The notes: generated from the sequence alone by a model not told the origin. DNA of 64,000 nt from an uncultured Verrucomicrobiota bacterium (GCA_944389455.1 CALXMK010000009.1:1-64000), one strand, 5' to 3'. Shown: positions 1 to 8,487, counted from the stretch's first letter. Translations and numbers: made by a program.

Positions 1-1
1 A

Positions 2-205
2 AATGAGGAGAATCCGAGAGGAGAGAATCATGTGGCCTATTTAATGAGCTGCGGTACCGGTGAAAGCAAGGTCGTTAATCAGTTTGATGGAAAGGGAGGC
101 TGGGTTTATAACCCGGAGAGCGGAGAGTTTGCGCTGAATCTGGAAGGGATGGAAGATTGTTCTACGAATCTAAACACACTTTTGAATAAAGCAGAGAGTC
201 TCTGA
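2..205 (+). CDS. C-terminal end of a pseudopilin-like protein (partial, enters from the left)
   Basis: An open frame runs from the window edge to a TGA at 203-205. Its readable part ends with FDGKGGWVYNPESGEF and then a short polar tail ending in NKAESL. The 'DGxGGWVYNPxxGE' ending is typical of the C-terminus of type II secretion/type IV pilus-like pseudopilins, which are very numerous in Lentisphaerota and Verrucomicrobiota. The N-terminal methylation helix is outside the window, so the family call rests on the tail only. A second, orphaned copy of the same tail lies at 15309-15462. Confidence 0.55.
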   Translation, partial: NEENPRGENHVAYLMSCGTGESKVVNQFDGKGGWVYNPESGEFALNLEGMEDCSTNLNTLLNKAESL

Positions 206-235
206 AGAGATGAACAGAAAGAGTGGATTTTGCTT
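50..235 (+). repeat. Pseudopilin tail repeat, copy 1
   Basis: This stretch covers the last ~50 codons of the pseudopilin-like gene plus ~30 bases after its stop. It matches 15309-15480 in the same orientation, with scattered substitutions. The match continues past the stop codon (AGAGATGAACAG and beyond), so it is a DNA duplication and not only conserved protein sequence. Confidence 0.75.
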
Positions 236-476
236 TGTGATATCAGAGAGGTCTATTTGAGGAGGGAATTTATTTAAAGTGTTTTGAGTAGTTTTCCGCA
301 TGCACGAGAAGCGTGGAGTCTCTCTATTGGGAGAGAGGTATTGTTTTAATTAAAACATCCTAATTCAGAGGAGGATGAAAGAGAGCAGATACTCTCGAGA
401 GTAAATTCCCATACAGTATCAACAATTAGGGGGAAAAAATAATTTTTGCATATTTTTATAAAAAGGCGAAAAGAGC

Positions 477-506
477 TTGCACATATTTTTTTTTTTTTTG
501 TATTTT
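477..506 (+). promoter_or_regulatory. Putative promoter with a T14 spacer
   Basis: TTGCAC at 477-482 is followed by ATA and fourteen T (486-499), then TATTTT at 501-506. Read as a sigma-70-type promoter the spacer is 18 bp and is mostly the homopolymer. The start codon of the downstream membrane protein is at 540. A similar arrangement with T16 lies at 14334-14365. The preceding stretch 206-476 has no gene that I can support. Confidence 0.45.
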
Positions 507-539
507 TCCTCTAAAGATGGAGAAGGTTTTAGAAAAGCT

Positions 540-932
540 ATGGACAAGATTCTTAAAACGATATTGTTAGGCAAGAATTGGCTGATATCCGGAATAATCG
601 TGGTAAGCGTGTTGATAATTTCATTTTTAATTATGCTGCCGAATTTTACGTTTTCATTTGCTTCAGAAGATCTCAGCAGAGAAGAGAGTACAATAACAGA
701 ATATATTCTTGCGAATGAAGAGATAAAAAAGGCAGTGGGAGATTCTTTGAATCCTGTTTTGGTTTATTCAGAGAGCAATTTGTTTTCTGACCGTATCAAT
801 GGAACAAGTTGCTATCGTGTTTCCGGCAGCAAAGGAATCAAATATTTTCAGATTGCATGGATGCAGAAACATCTGCCGGGAGAAAAACCGATAGTGATTG
901 AATGTAAGGCTGATCCGAATAGAAATAAATAG
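540..932 (+). CDS. Small membrane-anchored protein, Coa1-like fold possible
   Basis: The ATG at 540 is preferred. An in-frame extension back to a TTG at 477 would translate the poly-T tract into a Phe run and overlap the putative promoter. The product is ~130 residues with one hydrophobic segment near residues 11-35 (WLISGIIVVSVLIISFLIML). The extracytoplasmic part contains a 'DSLNPVLV...GTSCYRVSGSKGIKYFQIAW' pattern. That pattern resembles the small Coa1/DUF1783-type membrane domain, but the match is weak and from memory. It is followed after 24 bp by another membrane protein, probably in one transcript. Confidence 0.6.
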   Translation: MDKILKTILLGKNWLISGIIVVSVLIISFLIMLPNFTFSFASEDLSREESTITEYILANEEIKKAVGDSLNPVLVYSESNLFSDRINGTSCYRVSGSKGIKYFQIAWMQKHLPGEKPIVIECKADPNRNK

Positions 933-956
933 AACAACGGAGAAGAGGTTAATAGA

Positions 957-1544
957 ATGAAAAATCTAGAATCAGAACGGCAGGAGCAACTCTCTCTTCC
1001 TACCGAAAGAGAGAAAAGATCATTCTTAGGGTTTACTCCGGAATTCAATTGGAAATATAAGTTGTGTTTAGGAGGATGGGCAGTTTTGGTTATTGTTTAT
1101 TCTTTAATGTATCCTGCTATTCGGAAAGCGCTTTTCTCTTTGCCCCTAGATTATTATTCTTCTTACCCTATATTGATGAAGGCAGAGGAGTTTTTGAAGT
1201 CATCAGAAACCGAGGCGGTGTTGGGAAATAAAAGGCAGTATCTCTTTTTAAGCAGTGAAAGCAGCGAGTACCAAGATGAGTATTCAGAGGGTGTATTGCT
1301 TTATTCGATTCGGGGAGAGGAGAAGAAGGTGCGAATTTATTGGAAAGCAATCCCTCTTCCGATAGAAAAAACAGTCCTCTCTGGAGAAAATTTTTCCTGG
1401 TCCATCCACAGTATCAATGCTCCTGGAATCAATCGTGAGTCTTTTCTGAGAGAAAGCATGAGGAGCTGTACTATTTTGAAGGCGGAGGTAATAGAAGGGG
1501 ATAAAACGAATGTGTTTTATCAATTAGAGGAGATGTCGAAGTAA
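957..1544 (+). CDS. Hypothetical single-pass membrane protein
   Basis: This 195-residue protein has a strong Shine-Dalgarno (GGAGAAGAGG) upstream of the ATG. It has a charged cytoplasmic N-terminus, one membrane segment around residues 34-55 (LCLGGWAVLVIVYSLMYPAI), and a soluble ~140-residue C-terminal part. That part includes the stretch GEEKKVRIYWKAIPLP, reminiscent of the same small outer domain as its upstream partner. Known function: none that I recognise. It forms the second gene of a pair with 540-932; a similar two-gene membrane pair sits at 14429-15280. Confidence 0.6.
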   Translation: MKNLESERQEQLSLPTEREKRSFLGFTPEFNWKYKLCLGGWAVLVIVYSLMYPAIRKALFSLPLDYYSSYPILMKAEEFLKSSETEAVLGNKRQYLFLSSESSEYQDEYSEGVLLYSIRGEEKKVRIYWKAIPLPIEKTVLSGENFSWSIHSINAPGINRESFLRESMRSCTILKAEVIEGDKTNVFYQLEEMSK

Positions 1545-1783
1545 AAAGATAACGGTTTGATTTTCCGGGAAGCGGATATTTGAGTGATATTCTTTTGCCT
1601 TTCGACAATGGATAGAAGTGTGAGACTCTTTTGAAGAAAATAAAACAGCGTTGTAAAGAGAATAATATCAGAGTGTGAAGAGGGGAGAGAGAATAAGTTC
1701 GGGCTGTTTCTTTAAGAGGGAAATGGAGAATAGGCTGAGGAAAGCAGTGGAAATATGAAGTAGTTCATAGATATGCAGTTACT

Positions 1784-1975
1784 TGGGAGAATAATAGAAA
1801 AATTGCTGTCTATGTGGATAGAATAGAGCAGGTTTATCGGCTGGTGAGAAAGAAAAAGGTCTGCTTTCTCTGCCGTGTGTGTCGTTTTGAGAAGAGTCTG
1901 CTGCTATCAATCCTGAAGAATTGTTATTCAATGGTATCAATTTTAAGCAGTAGGATTACTGGAAAGATGGATTAA
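1784..1975 (+). pseudogene. Decayed fragment of an AAA-ATPase-like/PD-(D/E)XK protein
   Basis: The frame through 1805-1975 reads AVYVDRIEQVYRLVRKKK, then FLCRVCRFEKSLLLSIL. It aligns with the N-terminus of AAA-ATPase-like (PF09820 type) proteins, whose usual text is 'YVDKTELIY...FLSRPRRFGKSLLLSTL'. The Walker A GKS has become EKS. No start and no remainder of the ~500-residue gene is visible before the TAA at 1973. The rest of the gene-free stretch 1545-2264 shows only short open frames and no other recognisable remnant. Confidence 0.6.
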
Positions 1976-2264
1976 GACTTAGAGAAGATAGTGCGGTCAA
2001 AATGGAAGGGTAGCCATAGGATAATGATTTCAAAACATATTCTACGGGAGGTGGATATGTGTGATATGAAAAGAAGAGCAGTGGTGTTGATAGAGGAGAG
2101 TATAACAGGCCGCTAGTGGAGGTGTTAGATACGGATTCTGAGTTAGAGAACAGGAGAGTATAGGTTTCTGATAAAAGAGAAGTGTCTTTTCATCTCTTAA
2201 TTTTTAAGTCAAGATTTTATGAGAAATCATATATGATGAGTTTCCTAATGATTTTTCGGCGATT

Positions 2265-2400
2265 AAATTTGCATTTGAAAGGAGTTGACTTTTATCTCGT
2301 AAAATGATGAGCTAGCCCTCATGAAGAGCTATGAAGTTATCATTGAATCTGTTTTGGGCGAGGGAGGATGATTTTGATATGGTTTTAATATTCAGTCGGA
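2265..2400 (+). promoter_or_regulatory. Upstream regulatory segment, copy 1, before the sodium symporter
   Basis: This segment is similar to 3885-4020. The shared pattern is ATTTGCnTnTGAAAG, then TTGACTTT, then a 17-bp gap to TG-rich DNA, then ATGAA..TATGA..GT.AT..CATTG and TTTTGG..GATGATTTT. TTGACT at 2285-2290 is a good -35. The -10 (TGAGCT, 2308-2313, preceded by TGA) is weak. The palindrome that is perfect in copy 2 is degenerate here. It lies ~70-200 bp before the symporter start. Confidence 0.45.
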
Positions 2401-2469
2401 TTTTGTTTATGAATGGTTTGAGTATTTGCGATTTATTCAGAGCGATCCGTAAAGCAGGAATGGGGTTAT

Positions 2470-3819
2470 ATGAGTAATCGAGAGAGTTGGTCCGGAAGTT
2501 ACGGTTTCACGATTGCAGCTATTGGGGCGGCTGTTGGCTTGGGAAATCTTTGGCGTTTTCCTTATCTGGCGGGAACCTGCGGAGGGGGAGCTTTTGTGGC
2601 TTTATATTTATTTATGTCTCTTACCTTTGGTGTTAGTTTATTGATAGCGGAATTGGCATTTGGACGTAAAATGAGACTAGATCCTTATGGGGCTTACTAT
2701 TCGATGGCACCTAGGCTTGCTTTCGCTGGAGCCATTGCGGTGCTGACAAATATCCTGATTCTCTCTTTTTATGGCATGATTGGGGGCTGGGTGATTTATT
2801 ATTTGGGCACATCAATTTTTGCGCCCGGACTCCAGACAAAGGAGGGGTTTGAGCTGTTTTCAAGCTCGGTTTTTTTACCTGTGTTTTGTCAGCTTTTATT
2901 CATGGTGGCTACGGGATATTTTGTGTGGAAGGGAGTTTCCAAGGGGATAGAGAGGGCGAATCGTTTCATGATGCCTGCATTGTTTATTATGCTTTTGATT
3001 TTGGATATCCGTGCGTTGACTTTGCCGGGAGCGTTTGAGGGGGTAAAGTTTCTGTTTGTATTTGATTCTTCCAAGTTGACGTTTCCGATAATTATCGATG
3101 CGTTGGGGCAGGTTTTCTTCTCGATGAGTGTCGGCTGCGGAATGATGCTGACTTATGCCAGTTATTTGGGGAAGGAGGTGCCATTGAGCCGTGTAAGCTG
3201 GATTATTGTTTTGAGTAATTGCGGAGTTGCTGTTTTAGCCGGGCTGGCGATTTTGCCTACCGTATTTGCGTTCGGAATGGCTCCTGAGCAGGGACCGGGA
3301 TTGATTTTTGTAGCGTTGCCGGCGGTGTTTGATCATTTATATGGGGGATATATTTTCAGAATACTATTTTTTGTACTGGTTTTATTAGCGGCATTGAGTT
3401 CATCGATATCGCTTTTAGAGGTGCCTGTGGCTTATATGGCGGATCAGCATCGTTGGCCACGGCCTAAATCCACAGTTATTTTAGCTGTAGTGATTAGTTT
3501 GCTGGGGATTCTTTGTACCCTTTCAATGGGGGAGGTATTAGGGGGATTTAAGATTTTCGGTTTAGGTATTTTTGGGCTGTTGGATTTTCTTAGTAATAAT
3601 TTGCTGCTGCCGATAGGCGGGGTTTTTATCTGTATTGTAGTGGGGTATATTTGGGGAATCCAGGAGGCCGCTGCGGAGATTAGTCAAGGAGGGGGGCATA
3701 CCTTTTTTGGAAGAGAGGTTTGGGGATGGATGATTCGTTATGTAGCCCCGGTTGGAATATTGGTGATTTTGCTGATGGGAACAGGAATATTAAAGGTTCT
3801 CAAAAAGTTTTTGATTTAG
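2470..3819 (+). CDS. Sodium-dependent transporter, NSS/SNF family
   Basis: This 449-residue integral membrane protein has about eleven hydrophobic helices, the usual size for bacterial LeuT-type symporters. The first helix carries the family signature GAAVGLGNLWRFPYL (about residues 20-34), followed by GGGAF; these form the Na+ and substrate sites in LeuT. The family moves amino acids or similar amines with Na+ into the cell. The substrate cannot be told from sequence. The ATG follows AGGAATGGGG. It is upstream of the arginine operon and shares a duplicated promoter-like segment with it, so a link to amino acid supply is plausible but inferred. Confidence 0.9.
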   Translation: MSNRESWSGSYGFTIAAIGAAVGLGNLWRFPYLAGTCGGGAFVALYLFMSLTFGVSLLIAELAFGRKMRLDPYGAYYSMAPRLAFAGAIAVLTNILILSFYGMIGGWVIYYLGTSIFAPGLQTKEGFELFSSSVFLPVFCQLLFMVATGYFVWKGVSKGIERANRFMMPALFIMLLILDIRALTLPGAFEGVKFLFVFDSSKLTFPIIIDALGQVFFSMSVGCGMMLTYASYLGKEVPLSRVSWIIVLSNCGVAVLAGLAILPTVFAFGMAPEQGPGLIFVALPAVFDHLYGGYIFRILFFVLVLLAALSSSISLLEVPVAYMADQHRWPRPKSTVILAVVISLLGILCTLSMGEVLGGFKIFGLGIFGLLDFLSNNLLLPIGGVFICIVVGYIWGIQEAAAEISQGGGHTFFGREVWGWMIRYVAPVGILVILLMGTGILKVLKKFLI

Positions 3820-3884
3820 GATAAGTATCGGACTGTTTATTCTTTCCAAAGATTTTACGGAGGGTAGGAGTGAGTTTTTTGAGA

Positions 3885-4020
3885 TTTGCTTGTGAAAGAT
3901 ATTGACTTTCACGGAATAAAGTGGTGTTCTAATTCCATGAAAGGTTATGAGGTCATAACCATTGCCAGATTTTGGCGCTTGCCGATGATTTTTTAGAGAG
4001 ATGATTATTCATCTTCGATA
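3885..4020 (+). promoter_or_regulatory. Upstream regulatory segment, copy 2, before the arg operon
   Basis: This is a diverged copy of 2265-2400 placed before argJ. TTGACT at 3902-3907 is followed by a 17-bp spacer and TGTTCT at 3925-3930, with a TG one base upstream of the -10 (extended -10 style). A perfect dyad follows just downstream. The two copies bracket the symporter gene. Only these ~135 bp appear duplicated. Confidence 0.5.
3943..3960 (+). promoter_or_regulatory. Perfect 18-bp palindrome, putative operator of the arg operon
   Basis: GGTTATGA GG TCATAACC is an exact inverted repeat with a two-base centre, starting about 12 bp after the predicted -10 of the arg promoter. Its position, size and symmetry fit a repressor site. 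ArgR boxes are also 18-bp palindromes, but the sequence does not match the classical TGAAT/ATTCA core, so the regulator is not identified. Confidence 0.5.
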
Positions 4021-4085
4021 AAAAGTCATGGGAAAGCATTTCTGTTCTTCCTTTTTTCCTTTTTATTTAAGATATAGATTTTGTT

Positions 4086-5396
4086 ATGAGTTTATTATTC
4101 AATATGATTTCTGAAGGTTGCGTGACGGCACCGACCGGTTTTCGTGCCGGAGGCGTTTTTTGCGATATTAAGCGTTTGGGAACGGGAAAAGGTTCTGATA
4201 AGGGGAGAAAGAATGATTTAGCGGTTTTGTATTCAGTGAGCGATGCGGCGGTCGCGGGAGTTTTTACAACCAATCAGGTAAGCGCGGCCCCGGTGAAGGT
4301 TTGTCTGAAGCGTGTTCCGGCAGGGGTAGCTCGCGGGATTGTAGCTAATTCGGGGAATGCCAATGCTTGTACGGGAGATCAGGGAATGCAGGATGCTTTG
4401 CGGATGGCAGAGCTTACCGGACAATTACTGGGAACAGAACCGGAGAAGGTGTTGGTTTGTTCTACAGGACGGATTGGGGTCAAGATGCCTATGGAGAACG
4501 TGGAAAACGGTATTCGGGAGGCGGTTCAAATAGCAGATGAATCTCCGGAATCGGCACACAAAGCAGCGGAAGCGATCATGACCAGTGATACGGTTCGAAA
4601 AGAGGCAGCGGCTGAACTGGTTTTAGGAGGAAAGAAAGTTAAAATAGGAGGCATGTGCAAAGGAGCCGGGATGATTCAGCCCGGAATGAGTGCTACGGGG
4701 AAACGGCCAGCCTGCGCGCCGCGGCAATTGCATGCGACCATGCTGGGATTCCTTACAACGGATGCGGCAATTGAACCTGCGATTCTTCAAATTGCTTTGG
4801 AAGAAGCCGTAGCTAATAGTTTTAACCGTATCTCAGTTGATGGAGATATGAGTACGAATGATTCCGTTATTGCGCTGGCTAACGGAATGGCGGGCAATGA
4901 GAAGATTTGTTCCGTTGAATCGGAAGATTTTAAGGTTTTCTGCAAAGCGCTCTCTGAAGTCTGTCTGACTTTGGCTAAGAAAATGGTTCGAGATGGAGAA
5001 GGAGTTTCCCGTTTTATTACCTTGAAGCTGGAGGGAGCGGAGAGTTTTGAGGATGCTGACGCGGCTGTGCGCGCCGTTGCCAATAGTGCTCTGGTTAAGA
5101 CAAGCTGGTGCGGAGGAGATCCCAATTGGGGAAGAATCTTAGATGCGCTTGGTTATTCCTCTGCTAAGATTGATGAAAATAAGGTTGATCTTGCTTACAG
5201 TTTGCCGGGAGATAGCCGTATCTTGTATGTTCTTAAGAACGGACAGCCTGTGGATATTCCTCTGAGCGAAGTCCAGCAGATTACGACTCAAAAAGAGTTT
5301 GATTTGCATATTTTCCTCCATGTTGGGGATGTCGGGACAGTGTTTTATACGGCGGATTTGACTGAGGAATATGTGGATTTTAATAAAGGAGAGTAA
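4086..5396 (+). CDS. argJ: Bifunctional ornithine acetyltransferase/N-acetylglutamate synthase
   Basis: ArgJ moves the acetyl group from N-acetylornithine to glutamate and, in bifunctional forms, also acetylates glutamate from acetyl-CoA, closing the arginine cycle in the cytoplasm. The 436-residue product has the N-terminal GCVTAPTGFRAGG, the GMIQPGM segment, and HATMLGFLTTDA containing the self-cleavage Ala-Thr, so it should split into alpha and beta chains. About 15 residues (near 200-215) separate GMIQP from the cleavage site, where most ArgJ proteins read 'NMATML' directly. The start is uncertain: ATG 4086 and ATG 4107 are in frame and neither has a clear Shine-Dalgarno. First gene of the arg operon. 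Confidence 0.95.
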   Translation: MSLLFNMISEGCVTAPTGFRAGGVFCDIKRLGTGKGSDKGRKNDLAVLYSVSDAAVAGVFTTNQVSAAPVKVCLKRVPAGVARGIVANSGNANACTGDQGMQDALRMAELTGQLLGTEPEKVLVCSTGRIGVKMPMENVENGIREAVQIADESPESAHKAAEAIMTSDTVRKEAAAELVLGGKKVKIGGMCKGAGMIQPGMSATGKRPACAPRQLHATMLGFLTTDAAIEPAILQIALEEAVANSFNRISVDGDMSTNDSVIALANGMAGNEKICSVESEDFKVFCKALSEVCLTLAKKMVRDGEGVSRFITLKLEGAESFEDADAAVRAVANSALVKTSWCGGDPNWGRILDALGYSSAKIDENKVDLAYSLPGDSRILYVLKNGQPVDIPLSEVQQITTQKEFDLHIFLHVGDVGTVFYTADLTEEYVDFNKGE

Positions 5397-5419
5397 GTTA
5401 CAGAGATAGTTTTTGTGAG

Positions 5420-6301
5420 ATGACGACAACACAGCTTATTATTAGAGCGGATTTTCTGTTGGAGGCGCTGCCTTATATTCAGCGCTACCGCGGAGAAACA
5501 TTTGTGGTGAAATATGGCGGGAGCTTCATGGATGCCAAGGATCCTGAGCAGAGGGACAGTGTAGCCCGCGATATTACTTTTCTGGAAGCCGTGGGAATTA
5601 ATCCTGTGGTAGTCCATGGCGGAGGCAAGGCAATCACCAGAGCTTTGAAGGAATCGGGAATAGAAACCCGTTTTGTTCAGGGAATGCGGATAACGGATAA
5701 GCAGACAATGAATATTGCCGAAAGGGTACTTTCTTATGATATCAATCCTCGAATTGTGGAGACAATTCAGCGTTTCGGCGGTAAAGCGAAGGGGTTTTCA
5801 GGCAGCAAATTATTCAAGGCATCCAAGAAATTACTCAAAGGAGCTAATGGGGAAGAGGTAGATGTCGGTTTTGTGGGAGAAGTTTGCGGGGTAGATACTC
5901 GGCAAATTCTCGATTGTATCTCTAATAATATTACCCCAGTAATAAGTCCTACGGCAATGGATGAGGAAGGGAATATTTATAATTGCAACGCAGATGTAGC
6001 AGCGGCTCAGGTTGCGGTCGCTCTTAAGGCGCGGAGACTGGTTTTCATGAGCGATGTACCCGGGTTGATGAGAGACATCAATGATCCGACATCGTTGATC
6101 CCGAGGGTTCAGATTGAGGAGGTCGAGGAGTTGAAGAAAAAAGGAATAATTGAGTCGGGAATGATTCCTAAAATGGATAGTGCCGTTAAGGCAATCCGAG
6201 CCGGAGTGGAGAAAGTCTCCCTGGTAGATGGACGGATGCCGCACAGCGTCATGTTAGAGATTTTTACACACGCAGGTGTTGGAACAGAATTGGTTATATA
6301 G
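5420..6301 (+). CDS. argB: Acetylglutamate kinase
   Basis: ArgB phosphorylates N-acetylglutamate with ATP, the second step of arginine synthesis. The 293-residue protein shows the amino acid kinase pattern: VKYGGSFM near the N-terminus for ATP, VVHGGGKAI for the acetylglutamate site, and a C-terminal IPKMDSAVKAI helix region. Its length is that of bacterial ArgB. It starts 23 bp after argJ and ends 17 bp before argD, clearly within one operon. The N-terminal extension typical of arginine-inhibited hexameric enzymes is short but present; feedback inhibition is possible and not proven by sequence. Confidence 0.95.
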   Translation: MTTTQLIIRADFLLEALPYIQRYRGETFVVKYGGSFMDAKDPEQRDSVARDITFLEAVGINPVVVHGGGKAITRALKESGIETRFVQGMRITDKQTMNIAERVLSYDINPRIVETIQRFGGKAKGFSGSKLFKASKKLLKGANGEEVDVGFVGEVCGVDTRQILDCISNNITPVISPTAMDEEGNIYNCNADVAAAQVAVALKARRLVFMSDVPGLMRDINDPTSLIPRVQIEEVEELKKKGIIESGMIPKMDSAVKAIRAGVEKVSLVDGRMPHSVMLEIFTHAGVGTELVI

Positions 6302-6318
6302 AATAGACTTTAAAAGAA

Positions 6319-7566
6319 ATGAGCAGCGCAAAAGAGATTAAGCAACTGTTTGCTGATTATGTTGTACCTAGCTATGGTCGGTTTGATTTAGTCTTTGATC
6401 ATGGACAAGGAAGTTATCTTTGGGATACGAATGGCAAGCGTTATCTGGATTTGGGGGCAGGGATTGCCGTCTGTTGTCTGGGACACGCTCACCCTGAGAT
6501 AATCTCGGCACTTACAGAGCAAGCCGGGAAGATGATTCACATCTCTAATCTCTATTATCATAAAGGACAAGGGAGGTTGGCAGAGGAGATCGTCAAGCGT
6601 ATTGGGCGTGGAAAATGCTTTTTTGCCAATAGCGGCGGTGAGTCCAATGAGGGGCTCTATAAGCTGGCTCGTAAATTTGGACATGAGAGTGGCCGCTATG
6701 AGGTTATTACCGCTCTAAATTCTTTCCATGGCCGTACTTTGGCAGGAATTGCCGCTACCGGGCAAGATAAAGTTAAAAAGGGATTCGAGCCGATTATGGA
6801 TGGTTTTCGGTATGTTCCTTACAATGATTTGGCTGCGGTTGAATCGGCTATTGGTCCTCGTACGGCAGCAGTGCTGATTGAGGGAATTCAAGGAGAGGGT
6901 GGAATTACTCCTGCTAAAGTGGATTATTTGTTAGGATTGCGCAAGCTTTGCAATGAGAAGAATCTTCTTTTGCTGATGGATGAGGTTCAATGCGGGTATT
7001 ATCGGACGGGGAGCTTTTGCAGTTTTCAGCAGATTTTAAAAGGAGTTCCAGAAGGAAAAGATTTTCTGCCTGATGCCATTAGTATGGCAAAGGCTATTGC
7101 GTCGGGGTTCCCAATGGGGGCTATCTGGATTCGTGAGCCATATCAAGATTTGTTGGGGCCTGGAACTCATGCGACTACTTTTGGAGGGACACCGCTGGCA
7201 TGTGCTGTTGCCCTCAAGGTGCTGGAGGTAATTCAGCGAGATGCTTTACCGGAGAATGTACTGGCCCAGAGTGTGTTCATTACGGAAAAATTAAATACGC
7301 TCGTTCAGCGTTATCCCCGAGTGATGAATGGGATAAGAGGAATGGGCTTTATGCTGGGGATTAATCTCAATACGGAGTCGGGTGTTTTTTCTCCGGCAAA
7401 GGGGAATCCTTCTGGGCAATTTGTTAACCGTCTGAGTGAGAACGGAGTGTTGGCTATCCCTGCAGGAGCATCTATTGTGCGCCTGTTGCCGCCGCTGAAT
7501 CTCAGTCGTGCAGAGGCAGAAGAGGGAATAGAGGTAATAGAAAAGACTGCTGCTTCTCTGCAATAA
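6319..7566 (+). CDS. argD: Acetylornithine aminotransferase (class III, PLP)
   Basis: This 415-residue class III aminotransferase has the PLP-binding pattern LLMDEVQCGYYRTG (about residues 215-230) and SMAKAIASGFPMG with the Schiff-base lysine (about residues 255-268). The early substrate-side motif is YLDLGAGIAVCCLGHAHP. In the arginine pathway it converts N-acetylglutamate semialdehyde and glutamate to N-acetylornithine. Location between argB and argF makes argD the natural name, though such enzymes can also act on succinyl-diaminopimelate intermediates. argC, needed for the preceding step, is not in this window. Confidence 0.93.
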   Translation: MSSAKEIKQLFADYVVPSYGRFDLVFDHGQGSYLWDTNGKRYLDLGAGIAVCCLGHAHPEIISALTEQAGKMIHISNLYYHKGQGRLAEEIVKRIGRGKCFFANSGGESNEGLYKLARKFGHESGRYEVITALNSFHGRTLAGIAATGQDKVKKGFEPIMDGFRYVPYNDLAAVESAIGPRTAAVLIEGIQGEGGITPAKVDYLLGLRKLCNEKNLLLLMDEVQCGYYRTGSFCSFQQILKGVPEGKDFLPDAISMAKAIASGFPMGAIWIREPYQDLLGPGTHATTFGGTPLACAVALKVLEVIQRDALPENVLAQSVFITEKLNTLVQRYPRVMNGIRGMGFMLGINLNTESGVFSPAKGNPSGQFVNRLSENGVLAIPAGASIVRLLPPLNLSRAEAEEGIEVIEKTAASLQ

Positions 7567-7590
7567 GTTTAATAATTAAAAAATACGAAT

Positions 7591-8487
7591 ATGAACCACT
7601 TGTTAAGTATTGAAAAGATTCCTGCCAGGGATATCAGGCAGATCATTGAGAATACGGAATTATTTAAGCGAGAGCGGGGCTCGAGAACACTGCTGCCCCT
7701 TAAAGGAAAAACTTGGGGAATGATTTTTGCAAAATCGTCTACTCGTACCCGTGTTTCCTTTGAAGTCGGAATTCATGAATTGGGCGGCAATGCCATTTAT
7801 TTGAATATCAATGATATACAGCTAGGAAGAGGAGAGCTGATTAAGGATACGGCTCGTGTATTGGGCAGAATGGTCCACGGCTGCGTAATCCGCACCTATT
7901 TACAGAAAGATGTAGAGGATTTTGCATATTATTCCGGAATTCCTACCGTTAATGCTTTGACGGATGATGAACATCCATGTCAGATTCTGACGGATATCTT
8001 TACGATAGAGGAGAAGTTTGGAAGTATTAAGAATAGGGTTATTACTTTCGTAGGAGATGGAGCCTGCAATATTCCTGTCTCATGGGCTTTTGCGGCAGCT
8101 AAGATGGACTTTGAATTCCGAGTGGCTGCTCCCAAAGGATTTCAGCTGCCCGAAGAGATAATAAGTCGTGCCGGAGGCAGAATTTATCAGACAGAAAATT
8201 TAGCGGAGGCGGCCGACGGAGCGGATGTGCTCTATACCGATACCTGGATTTCGATGGGAAAAGAGGATGAAGCCAAGCAAAGAATTGAGCTCTTGAGTAA
8301 ATATCAAATCAATGATGAGCTGGTAGCCAAGGCTAAGCCTAATGCCATCGTGATGCATTGTCTGCCGGCTTATCGAGGCAAGGAGATTACCGATTCGGTT
8401 TTTGAGCGCTTCCAACAAGTTATTTTCGATCAGGCGGAAAATCGTCTTCATACTCAGAAAGCGATTATGGATTGGATGATTGATTAA
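7591..8487 (+). CDS. argF: Ornithine carbamoyltransferase
   Basis: This enzyme makes citrulline from ornithine and carbamoyl phosphate. The 298-residue protein carries SSTRTRVSFE (carbamoyl-phosphate loop), HPCQILTD, and MHCLPAYRGKEI (ornithine-side Cys-Leu-Pro motif). The order and spacing are those of anabolic OTCases. It is the last gene of the argJBDF operon, 24 bp after argD, and is followed by a strong hairpin. Confidence 0.95.
   Translation: MNHLLSIEKIPARDIRQIIENTELFKRERGSRTLLPLKGKTWGMIFAKSSTRTRVSFEVGIHELGGNAIYLNINDIQLGRGELIKDTARVLGRMVHGCVIRTYLQKDVEDFAYYSGIPTVNALTDDEHPCQILTDIFTIEEKFGSIKNRVITFVGDGACNIPVSWAFAAAKMDFEFRVAAPKGFQLPEEIISRAGGRIYQTENLAEAADGADVLYTDTWISMGKEDEAKQRIELLSKYQINDELVAKAKPNAIVMHCLPAYRGKEITDSVFERFQQVIFDQAENRLHTQKAIMDWMID

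Noticed and set aside
486-499. Treating the T-run as an error in the sequence
   Set aside because: A second, independent T-run of the same context exists at 14343-14358; length is still to be confirmed by reads.
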